In this document: in pieces, positions 17,550-24,935 of the stretch
Layout: each line of letters begins with the position of its first letter
How positions within the stretch are numbered: position 1 is the first letter of the stretch
Origin: Shimia sp. R10_1
GTDB taxonomy: Bacteria > Pseudomonadota > Alphaproteobacteria > Rhodobacterales > Rhodobacteraceae
Direction of reading: 5' to 3'
Length of the DNA: 64,000 nucleotides
Assembly: GCF_017744095.1 (NCBI RefSeq)
Contig: NZ_JAGHQX010000014.1
Location: 1 to 64,000, forward strand
Notes under the pieces: generated by a model
Told to the model about the DNA's origin: nothing
The model's database searches: none
Seen by the model: the letters and a program-made list of their open reading frames with translations, nothing else
Made by a program: the position numbers and the translations under genes

Positions 17550-18614
17550 CTAGCCGGTCATTTCGTCTAATTTCAAAAACAACAGCGTCATTTTTTCATC
17601 TAGCCAGATACGTGCCTGGTTCGAGGACGTCATGAAACTCTCTATGTAGGGTGCAGCTACGGGATATTGTGCACTCAGCCGATCATGCGAGCTATACACA
17701 AAAATCGCAGTGGCGGCGATCAGCAGAACAGCAACAAATCCAAGGCGGAAACCTCGGCTGCGCCGTGCGCCTGCCTCTTCTGCTTTGCGCGGATCTGCTT
17801 TGCGTTTTGGTTTGTCCGAAGCGCTTCGCAAAGTCGAATTAATCTCTTCAATGTCTGGCAACAGATCACGACGTGTCGAGCGAATATCCGTAAGGGATGC
17901 CGCGTTGGCGCGTTTTTCATCTTGTCCCCGGAGACGGTCCAAGCGCTCTTCTACCGGATCATAGGCTGAGGTCTCTACCTCAGGCAGAGCAAATTCTGCT
18001 TGTGTTTCCAGACCTTGAGACTCTTCGGCGGCACGGGCCTGAGATTCAAACGCCGCCTCTTCGCGCAATATATCCGCGACAGAGTCATCAAGCCCTCGGC
18101 GCCGAGGGCCATTGGTGTGATCAGAGGACACCGTGTCGTCGCTACCACCAGTGGTCTGCGCAATGGTACCCGGCGCAGCTGCAGGTGTGTCGCTCAGCTC
18201 TTCTTCTTCATAAATTTCATTTGTCGCAGCAGTGTCGCGATGCGCAGGCATCCATGGGTCTTCTGTTTCAAGATCCCAGTCGGTACCACCTAGATCTACG
18301 TCATCCGAATCTTGCTCTGATGCGTCTTCGCGATCTGCCGTGTCTTCCGCGATGGTCAGTTCCGGAGGCTCGACTTCTATGAAATCGTCTGTCGCGGCCA
18401 CTTCTTCAGGCTGTGGCTCGGCCGCGCGCTCCTCTTGCAGGGCAGGGCTTTCGTTTGTTGGTTCTTCAGGCTCGTGCAGTTCAGATGAAAGATCGGCTGG
18501 CAACTGAAACCATGTGTTGCCACAGTTTGAGCATTGCACATCACGACCATCTGTAGGGATGACATCGTCAGGCACTTCATATTGCGCCCCGCAATTTGGG
18601 CAAGTCAGCCGCAT
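17550..18614 (-). CDS. MJ0042-type zinc-ribbon protein with single membrane helix
   Basis: A 354-residue protein. The first 36 residues form a zinc ribbon with two CxxC knuckles (MRLTCPNCGAQYEVP and QCSNCGNTWF), as in the MJ0042 zinc-finger family. A long acidic, probably disordered region follows (many Glu/Asp, residues about 45-260), then a basic stretch KPKRKADPRKAEEAGARRSRG and one membrane helix FRLGFVAVLLIAATAIFVYSS, with a short C-terminal tail outside. Such proteins occur next to ftsEX in Rhodobacterales, and here it diverges from ftsE. A role at the cell envelope is plausible but unproven. Confidence 0.82.
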   Translation of the reverse strand: MRLTCPNCGAQYEVPDDVIPTDGRDVQCSNCGNTWFQLPADLSSELHEPEEPTNESPALQEERAAEPQPEEVAATDDFIEVEPPELTIAEDTADREDASEQDSDDVDLGGTDWDLETEDPWMPAHRDTAATNEIYEEEELSDTPAAAPGTIAQTTGGSDDTVSSDHTNGPRRRGLDDSVADILREEAAFESQARAAEESQGLETQAEFALPEVETSAYDPVEERLDRLRGQDEKRANAASLTDIRSTRRDLLPDIEEINSTLRSASDKPKRKADPRKAEEAGARRSRGFRLGFVAVLLIAATAIFVYSSHDRLSAQYPVAAPYIESFMTSSNQARIWLDEKMTLLFLKLDEMTG

Positions 18615-18746
18615 AGTCTTCCCCTGCGCTCTAGCTTCTTATCTTTGTCTCTGGACCATATTCTGTAACGAAGTATAGCGAAAGTGCAAAGCAGGCGTAG
18701 AACGGATTGCAACCGAGCCGATGCTCGTGCACAACAGCCCGGATAC

Positions 18747-19436
18747 ATGAGGCCCGCAGTGATTGAACTTGAAAAAATAGCCTATAGCTACGGCGGCGGT
18801 GAGCTGTTGAATGATGTTTCCCTCAAATTGGCCCCGGGATCCTTTCATTTTCTGACTGGTCCGTCCGGGTCTGGGAAAACGACTTTTCTGAAGCTCTGCT
18901 ATGGTGCGTTGATCCCGACGGCGGGGCAGGTGCAGCTTTTCGGTAAAGATGTACGGACCATGACTCGTGATGATCATGCGATGACTCGTCGCCAAATTGG
19001 TGTGGTGCATCAGGATTGCCAGTTCTTGGATCACTTGCCATTGCGAGAAAACGTGGCATTGCCGTTAACCGTTTCGGGGCGGGACTCGTTAGAGCAGCAT
19101 TCAAACTTAAAGGAACTATTGAGTTGGGTCGGTCTCGGTCATCGTGCGGATGCGTTGCCACCGGAACTCTCCGGCGGTGAGCGGCAGAGGGCGGCACTGG
19201 CGCGTGCGGTCATTATGTCGCCTGATGTTGTCCTTGCTGACGAGCCAACTGGAAATGTGGATTGGGAAATGTCCCAAAGGTTGCTGCAGCTTTTGGTGGA
19301 GCTCAACAAGATGGGCAAAACCATTCTGATTGCCACGCATGATCTTAATCTGATCCGCTCCGCAAAGCATCATGTGCAAGCGCGTGTCTTGCGCATATCC
19401 GGTCGAAAATTGCAGCTGGCGGGGGCGGATCTGTGA
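18747..19436 (+). CDS. ftsE: Cell-division ABC transporter ATP-binding protein FtsE
   Basis: A 229-residue ABC ATPase. Walker A is GPSGSGKTTF, the signature LSGGERQRAALARA and Walker B VLADEPTGNVDW; IGVVHQDCQFLDHLPLRENVA is the Q-loop region typical of FtsE. I use ATG 18747 (MRPAVIELEKIAYSY) as the normal family start. It works with FtsX at the septum to control cell-wall hydrolases during division. FtsX overlaps its stop by four bases (GTGA). The 132 bases between ftsE and the divergent zinc-ribbon gene hold both promoters. Confidence 0.93.
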   Translation: MRPAVIELEKIAYSYGGGELLNDVSLKLAPGSFHFLTGPSGSGKTTFLKLCYGALIPTAGQVQLFGKDVRTMTRDDHAMTRRQIGVVHQDCQFLDHLPLRENVALPLTVSGRDSLEQHSNLKELLSWVGLGHRADALPPELSGGERQRAALARAVIMSPDVVLADEPTGNVDWEMSQRLLQLLVELNKMGKTILIATHDLNLIRSAKHHVQARVLRISGRKLQLAGADL

Positions 19437-20335
19437 GTAAAGCACGTCGTCTCTCGTCTTTGGTTGTTGGTGATGTGCAAGCTGATCGTGTGGTGCCGCC
19501 CACCGGCTTTACTGCGCAGCTCACGCTTTTTGCTGCCGGTGCGATGGCATTCCTTGCGGTTTTTGCACTTGCGCTTTCTCTTGCGAGCGGGCGGCTGGCT
19601 GCGCGCTGGGGGGCAGAGCTTGCCCAAAGCGCAACGCTACGTATCTCTGCACCCACTGAACAAGTGGATGCGCAGACGGCTGTTGCGCTGTCATTGCTTG
19701 AAAGCACTCCGGGGGTCGCATCGGCAAGGGCGTTGAGTGCGGCTGAGCAGCGTGAACTGCTTGCGCCCTGGTTTGGGCCCGATCTGCCAATAGACACGCT
19801 GCCAATCCCACAATTGATCGAGATTGTGGAAACAGACGAAGGCTATGACGCCGCGGGTCTGCGCTTGCGTTTGCAAGCAGAAGTTCCCGGCGCTGTGCTT
19901 GATGATCATACACGGTGGCGGCGCCCCTTGGAAAAGGCTGCAACGCGCTTACGATTGCTTGGTTGGGTCTCGATTGTCCTGATTGGTGCTGCGATGGCCG
20001 CGATGATTACTCTTGCGGCGAATGCGGCCTTGGCCGCCAATGCACAGGTTATTTCCGTGCTTCGCCTCATTGGTGCGCAAGATGACTACATCGCTTCCGC
20101 TTTTGTGCGAAGATTTGCGTTGCGGGCGCTCAGCGGGTCTGTGGTTGGAACGCTTGTGGGGGCTTTGGCAATCCTCTTATTGCCTTCCTCACAAGAAGAG
20201 GCCGGGTTTTTGACTGGTCTTGGCTTTGAGGGCGTGGGTTGGTTTTTCTTAGCGCTGATACCCTTTGTCGCCGTTGGGGTGGCCTATTTAGCAACGGGTG
20301 CTGCGGCGCGCAAAACACTGTCGGAGTTGAGCTGA
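19433..20335 (+). CDS. ftsX: Cell-division protein FtsX
   Basis: A 300-residue membrane partner of FtsE, starting at GTG 19433 within the ftsE stop. One helix near the N-terminus (LTLFAAGAMAFLAVFALALSL) is followed by an extracytoplasmic domain, then three helices in the FtsX/MacB permease region (VSIVLIGAAMAAMITLAANAAL, SGSVVGTLVGALAILLL and VGWFFLALIPFVAVGVAYL). QVISVLRLIGAQDDYIASAFVRRF is the conserved cytoplasmic coupling stretch. It overlaps plsC by one base. Confidence 0.9.
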   Translation: MSKARRLSSLVVGDVQADRVVPPTGFTAQLTLFAAGAMAFLAVFALALSLASGRLAARWGAELAQSATLRISAPTEQVDAQTAVALSLLESTPGVASARALSAAEQRELLAPWFGPDLPIDTLPIPQLIEIVETDEGYDAAGLRLRLQAEVPGAVLDDHTRWRRPLEKAATRLRLLGWVSIVLIGAAMAAMITLAANAALAANAQVISVLRLIGAQDDYIASAFVRRFALRALSGSVVGTLVGALAILLLPSSQEEAGFLTGLGFEGVGWFFLALIPFVAVGVAYLATGAAARKTLSELS

Positions 20336-21078
20336 TGCGGCTGGCAATACAATGGGTCTTGTCGATCATCTATGTCATCCAGAATGCGGTTATGATGCTG
20401 TTGATGGGGATCTTGTTTTTCCCTTGGGCACTGTTTTCGCCAAAGGGCGCAACAGCTGCATGTCGCACCTACGCGACTTGGGCAATTTGGACGGCGCGCT
20501 GGCTTGTTGGTATTCGATCTGAAGTGCGTGGACAGGTGCCCAGCGGGGCTGTTCTGGTACCCGCAAAACACCAGTCATTTCTTGATATCATGATGATTTT
20601 CAAGGTGTTGCCTCAACCCAGATTCATCATGAAATACGAACTGCTGTTTACACCAATCATTGGGGTATATGCATGGCGTCTCGGCTGTGTACCCGTTAGG
20701 CGCGGAAAACGCGGCGCGGCGATCAAGGCGATGCTGGCGGATGTCGAAAGTGGTCGGGTGCCTCCCGGTCAGCTGGCAATATACCCTCAGGGAACCCGTG
20801 TGCCTGTCGGGGAGTATGTGCCTTATAAAGTTGGCCCTTACGCTCTTTATAAAGAAACAGGACAGACCGCTGTGCCAGTGGCGACAAACTGTGGCATGTT
20901 CTGGCCCAAGGGCACCATGCTGCGCAAACCGGGCCTTGCTGTGGTAGAATTTTTAGCGCCCATTGAGCCGGGTTTGAGCCAAAAAGAATTCATGACGCAG
21001 CTGGAAGCGGTCATTGAGGATCGCTCCAACGCGTTGATGCAAGAAGCTGGGTTTGATCTAGATACAGTACGTCGCTGA
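20335..21078 (+). CDS. plsC: 1-acyl-sn-glycerol-3-phosphate acyltransferase
   Basis: A 247-residue membrane-bound acyltransferase that converts lysophosphatidic to phosphatidic acid. The HX4D motif is KHQSFLDIM (about residue 75), followed by FIMKYELLFTPIIG, and the IYPQGTRVPVGEYVPYK block holds the glycerophosphate-binding EGTR-type motif, here QGTR. One or two N-terminal hydrophobic helices anchor it. The ATG overlaps the ftsX stop (TGATG), placing phospholipid synthesis in the ftsEX operon. A bidirectional terminator separates it from lpd. Confidence 0.9.
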   Translation: MRLAIQWVLSIIYVIQNAVMMLLMGILFFPWALFSPKGATAACRTYATWAIWTARWLVGIRSEVRGQVPSGAVLVPAKHQSFLDIMMIFKVLPQPRFIMKYELLFTPIIGVYAWRLGCVPVRRGKRGAAIKAMLADVESGRVPPGQLAIYPQGTRVPVGEYVPYKVGPYALYKETGQTAVPVATNCGMFWPKGTMLRKPGLAVVEFLAPIEPGLSQKEFMTQLEAVIEDRSNALMQEAGFDLDTVRR

Positions 21079-21200
21079 TATCTCAGAGTTTGAGGCGCTT
21101 TAGGGCGCGCGGTGTTTTGAATATTTGAACAAAGTCGCGCGTCATAGGACGAGGCTTGGGCACCACGCGCCGCAAAAGCTATGAAGTAAAGCGCTAAAAG

Positions 21201-21226
21201 AAAAGGCGCCCTAAGGCGCCTTTTTT
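21201..21226. terminator. Bidirectional terminator between plsC and lpd
   Basis: AAAAGGCGCC pairs perfectly with GGCGCCTTTT around CTAA. Six T residues on the plus side and four T residues preceded by a G-rich stem on the minus side allow it to serve both converging genes. Confidence 0.9.
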
Positions 21227-21243
21227 GTCTCTCTAACAAGATC

Positions 21244-22641
21244 TTAGCTGTGGATTGCACCGTCGCCGCAAGCCAGCGCGGCTTCGCGTACGGCTTCGGA
21301 GTAAGTCGGGTGCGCGTGGCAGGTCAGGGCGATGTCCTGTGCGGATGCACCGAATTCCATCGCGACACAGATCTCATGGATCATGTCACCCGCTGCAGGG
21401 CCGATAATCGCAGCGCCAAGCACGCGGTCGGTTTCGGCATCTGCAATGAGTTTCACAAAGCCATCGGCCTGATGCACGGCTTTGGCGCGGCCATTGCCCA
21501 TGAAGTTGAACTTGCCAACTTTGATCTTACGGCCTTCGGCTTTCAACGCGGCTTCGGTGGCACCGACGGTGGCAACCTCAGGGGTGGTGTAAACCACGCC
21601 GGGGATCACGCCGTAGTTCACATGCCCATGTTTGCCTGCAATCACCTCGGCGACCGCCATGCCTTCGTCTTCTGCTTTGTGCGCCAGCATCGGGCCTTCG
21701 ATCACGTCACCAATTGCGTAGACGCCGGGCACGTTTGTCGCCCAGTGGGCGTTGGTGGCGATTTGGCCGCGTTCGGTCAGTTTGACGCCGATTTTGTCCA
21801 GTCCTAGGCCTTCAGAGTAAGGCTTACGGCCAGTGGCAACCAGAACCACATCTGCGTCTAGTGTTTCTTCTGTATCTGGAGATTTCTTCAGCGCGTATTT
21901 GACCTTAGCTTTGGACTTGGCTGCATCCACGCCGGACACGGCTGCGCCCATGATGAACTTGAGGCCCTGCTTTTCCAAGATGCGTTTGAAGGTGCGCTGC
22001 ACGTCGGCGTCCATGCCGGGGCAGACGGCATCCATGTATTCAACCACAGTGACTTCCGAGCCAAGGCGCGCGTAAACGGAGCCGAGTTCCAGACCAATCA
22101 CACCTGCGCCGATCACCGTCATTTTCTTTGGGATCTTTGGCAAATCCAGTGCGCCGGTGCTGTCCACGACGACGCCTTTGTCGTTGTCGACTTCAACACC
22201 TGGCAGGGAAGATGGAACTGAGCCGGAGGCGATCACGATGTTTTTGGTTTCGTGAACGTCATCACCAACTTTGACTTTGCCGGCCTCAGGGATCGAGGCC
22301 CAGCCTTTGAGCCAGTCGATCTTGTTCTTCTTCATGAGGAACTCGACACCACCGGTGTTCTGGCCAACCACTTCAGATTTATAGGTTTTCATCTGATCCC
22401 AGTCGACCTTCACGGCGCCGGTTTTCAGACCCATGCCAGCGAAGTTGTGTTCTGCCTCGTGCAGTTCATGCGTTGCGTGTAGCAGGGCTTTGGAAGGGAT
22501 ACAGCCAACGTTCAGGCAGGTGCCGCCGAGGGTTTCGCGACCTTCTACGATGGCGGTTTTCAGGCCCAGCTGTGCGCAGCGGATCGCAGAAACATAGCCG
22601 CCGGGGCCAGCGCCGATGATGATGACGTCATAGTTTGCCAT
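21244..22641 (-). CDS. lpd: Dihydrolipoamide dehydrogenase (E3)
   Basis: A 465-residue flavoprotein that reoxidises lipoamide in 2-oxoacid dehydrogenase complexes with NAD. FAD binding is [21 protein letters not shown], the redox-active disulfide is [16 protein letters not shown], the NAD loop is [19 protein letters not shown] and the catalytic His-Glu pair lies in [22 protein letters not shown] at 22641 is the start; the open frame extends upstream without support. It is downstream of sucAB but separated from them by a MAPEG gene and an 11-bp repeat cluster. Confidence 0.95.
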   Translation of the reverse strand: MANYDVIIIGAGPGGYVSAIRCAQLGLKTAIVEGRETLGGTCLNVGCIPSKALLHATHELHEAEHNFAGMGLKTGAVKVDWDQMKTYKSEVVGQNTGGVEFLMKKNKIDWLKGWASIPEAGKVKVGDDVHETKNIVIASGSVPSSLPGVEVDNDKGVVVDSTGALDLPKIPKKMTVIGAGVIGLELGSVYARLGSEVTVVEYMDAVCPGMDADVQRTFKRILEKQGLKFIMGAAVSGVDAAKSKAKVKYALKKSPDTEETLDADVVLVATGRKPYSEGLGLDKIGVKLTERGQIATNAHWATNVPGVYAIGDVIEGPMLAHKAEDEGMAVAEVIAGKHGHVNYGVIPGVVYTTPEVATVGATEAALKAEGRKIKVGKFNFMGNGRAKAVHQADGFVKLIADAETDRVLGAAIIGPAAGDMIHEICVAMEFGASAQDIALTCHAHPTYSEAVREAALACGDGAIHS

Positions 22642-22719
22642 GTACGGGGTCCTTTTTAGGTTTGAGGGAACCGAGGGGGCTTTTTTGTCCAAGGTTCAAA
22701 GATTTTTGTTTCGTATCAG

Positions 22720-23109
22720 TTAGATAAGTGCCGCTATGAGCAGTGCCATGGTGGCAAAAAAGCCAGCCATCCAGATGACCGTGCGCCAAGGTTGCCAGCC
22801 AAGCGCATAGGCGGGAACATAAAGCAGGCGCGCGGCCAGGTATATGGTGGCACAAGTGGCCGTAACGTTGGTGGATTGTTCGGAGATCGTGACAACGAGC
22901 GCGGCGATTGCGAAAAGCACAAGGCCCTCGGTGTGGTTGCTCAAGGCGCGGTGCATCCGACCGGACGCGCCGGGGCGTTTGCCTTCTTCATCGCGTGGTC
23001 CCATGGCCCAGTCGAGATCCATTTTTCCGTGGCTCACCGCAAGGTAAGCAAAGAACTGTAGGCCCCAGAGCAGTGCTGCATAGGTCAGAATGGTCAGTTC
23101 ATAGGTCAT
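22720..23109 (-). CDS. MAPEG-family membrane protein
   Basis: A 129-residue protein with four hydrophobic helices (LTILTYAALLWGLQFFAYLA; TEGLVLFAIAALVVTIS; ATCATIYLAARLLYVPAYALG; TVIWMAGFFATMALLIAAL). The GRMHRALSNHTEGLVLFA stretch with RxxxNxxE is the MAPEG signature (membrane-associated proteins in eicosanoid and glutathione metabolism). The bacterial members have no clear substrate. It is placed between sucB and lpd on the same strand, 78 bases before lpd. Confidence 0.82.
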   Translation of the reverse strand: MTYELTILTYAALLWGLQFFAYLAVSHGKMDLDWAMGPRDEEGKRPGASGRMHRALSNHTEGLVLFAIAALVVTISEQSTNVTATCATIYLAARLLYVPAYALGWQPWRTVIWMAGFFATMALLIAALI

Positions 23110-23163
23110 GGAATAGCGTCTTGTGAGGGAAAGGGGGTAGCGTGGTTTTGGGGCAAAACACAC

Positions 23164-23215
23164 GTCGGTATTGCATCGGTATCGCGTCTGTATCGCATCG
23201 GTAATGCGGGGGTGC
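23164..23215. repeat. Four-unit 11-bp tandem repeat, copy 1
   Basis: Four adjacent 11-base units: GTCGGTATTGC, ATCGGTATCGC, GTCTGTATCGC and ATCGGTAATGC, followed by GGGGGTGC. A three-unit version with the same first unit, the same AATGC last unit and a GGAGGTGC tail occurs at 46683-46723. It lies 55 bases upstream of the MAPEG start and downstream of sucB. The remaining bases between 23216 and 23405 hold no gene that I can support. Confidence 0.8.
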
Positions 23216-23405
23216 TATATCGGTGCATTGCAACGGCCCTGATTTGGGCACAGCGCTGGCTTGGCTGCATCTGGGATGCGCTTGTCTGGAAGTCTTCAGA
23301 GCTAGAAAAAGAGGCGCGCTCTTTCTCGAAGATCATCGGTTTTACCTCCTGCAAGACTTAAAGCGTTTGAATGCGCGTTTTAGCTTTGTACCAGTGGTCG
23401 AAGCT

Positions 23406-23435
23406 TGCGAGGCTGGAGTTTTCTCCAGCCTCGCA
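23406..23435. terminator. Strong hairpin directly after sucB
   Basis: A perfect 13-bp stem (TGCGAGGCTGGAG with its complement) closes a TTTT loop, six bases after the sucB stop. There is no T run on the minus strand, so it may stabilise the 3' end of the suc transcript as much as terminate it. Confidence 0.65.
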
Positions 23436-23441
23436 TGTGTT

Positions 23442-24932
23442 TTACAGATCCATCAGCAAACGGCGTGGATCTTCCAGTGCTTCTTTGACGCGCACGAGGA
23501 AGGTCACGGCGCCTTTGCCGTCGACGATGCGGTGGTCATAGCTGAGCGCCAGATACATCATCGGGCGGATCACCACTTGGCCGTTGATTGCCATTGGACG
23601 GTCCTGAATTTTGTGCATGCCGAGGATACCGGACTGCGGTGGGTTCAGGATCGGGGAAGACATCAGGGAGCCGTATACACCACCGTTGGAGATGGTGAAG
23701 GTGCCGCCCTGCATTTCCGCCATCGACAGTTTGCCGTCACGCGCACGCTTGCCTTTTTCGGAAATCGCTTTTTCGATTTCAGCAAAGGACATGCTGTCCG
23801 CATCGCGGATCACAGGCACAACCAGACCTGTTGGAGTACCCGCTGCAACGCCCATGTGTACGAAGTTCTTGTACACGATGTCGGTGCCGTCGATTTCCGC
23901 ATTCACTTCTGGCACTTCTTTCAGAGCGTGGCAGCACGCTTTGGTAAAGAAGGACATGAAGCCAAGACGCACGCCATGCTTCTTTTCGAACTGGTCTTTG
24001 TACTGGCTGCGCAGTGCCATCACCTCGGTCATGTCCACCTCGTTGTAGGTGGTCAGCATGGCGGCGGTGTTCTGGCTGTCTTTCAGACGCTTTGCGATGG
24101 TCTGACGCAGACGTGTCATTTTCACGCGCTCTTCGCGAGAGGCATCTTCTGCCGCAACAGGTGCGCGCGGTGCAGCAGCCGCGGCGGGAGCCGGAGCGGC
24201 AGCAGGGGCAAGCGCAGCTTTCATGACATCTTCTTTCATGATGCGGCCATCGCGGCCAGTGCCGGTGACAGCGGCTGGGTCAATGCCTTTTTCCGCCATC
24301 AGTTTGTTGGCAGAGGGGGCGTTCTCCACGTCAGAAGAGGCGGCAGGCGCCGCAGCTGGAGCGGCCGCAGGTGCGGCTGCCGCTGCGCCAGATGCGCCAC
24401 CGATGACGGCGAGCTTGGCGGTGGCATCAACGGTGGTGCCTTCAGGCGCGAGGATTTCGCTCAGCACGCCTGCGGCTGGGGCTGGCACTTCGACAGAAAC
24501 CTTGTCGGTTTCCAGCTCACAAAGCATTTCGTCTTGAGCAACGGTGTCACCCACGGCTTTGAACCATGTGGACACGGTGGCTTCGGTGACGGACTCGCCA
24601 AGGGTTGGAACCATGACATCCACGGCTTCCGCGCCAGATGCTGCAGGAGCGGTCGCTGCAGGTGCCGCTGCTGCGGCAGGCGCTGGAGCAGCGCCTTCGC
24701 CAGCATTGATTGTGGCCAGCAGTGCGTCAACGCCAACGGTTTCGCCTTCGCCAGCAACGATTTCGCCCAGCACACCAGCGGCTGGCGCTGGAACTTCGAC
24801 GGTGACTTTGTCGGTTTCCAGCTCACACAGCATCTCATCCACCGCGACTGCATCACCCGGCTTTTTGAACCAGGTCGCGACAGTTGCCTCGGTGACGCTC
24901 TCGCCTAGGGTGGGGACTCGGACTTCGGTCAT
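23442..24932 (-). CDS. sucB: 2-oxoglutarate dehydrogenase E2 (dihydrolipoamide succinyltransferase), two lipoyl domains
   Basis: A 496-residue E2. Two lipoyl domains are visible at about residues 2-77 and 102-178, each with the lipoylation site ETDKV(T/S)VEVPAPAAG. Ala/Pro-rich linkers separate them from a peripheral subunit-binding domain ([28 protein letters not shown], about 205) and the catalytic domain ending with [15 protein letters not shown]. Most succinyltransferases, for example that of E. coli, have one lipoyl domain. It transfers succinyl groups to CoA. It starts three bases after the sucA stop, and its ribosome-binding site overlaps that stop. Confidence 0.95.
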   Translation of the reverse strand: MTEVRVPTLGESVTEATVATWFKKPGDAVAVDEMLCELETDKVTVEVPAPAAGVLGEIVAGEGETVGVDALLATINAGEGAAPAPAAAAAPAATAPAASGAEAVDVMVPTLGESVTEATVSTWFKAVGDTVAQDEMLCELETDKVSVEVPAPAAGVLSEILAPEGTTVDATAKLAVIGGASGAAAAAPAAAPAAAPAASSDVENAPSANKLMAEKGIDPAAVTGTGRDGRIMKEDVMKAALAPAAAPAPAAAAAPRAPVAAEDASREERVKMTRLRQTIAKRLKDSQNTAAMLTTYNEVDMTEVMALRSQYKDQFEKKHGVRLGFMSFFTKACCHALKEVPEVNAEIDGTDIVYKNFVHMGVAAGTPTGLVVPVIRDADSMSFAEIEKAISEKGKRARDGKLSMAEMQGGTFTISNGGVYGSLMSSPILNPPQSGILGMHKIQDRPMAINGQVVIRPMMYLALSYDHRIVDGKGAVTFLVRVKEALEDPRRLLMDL

Positions 24933-24935
24933 GGA

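Noticed and set aside
23223-24908. 561-codon open frame antisense to sucB
   Set aside because: It is a His/Arg/Gly-rich shadow of the Ala-rich linker and lipoyl codons of sucB and begins in non-coding repeat DNA.
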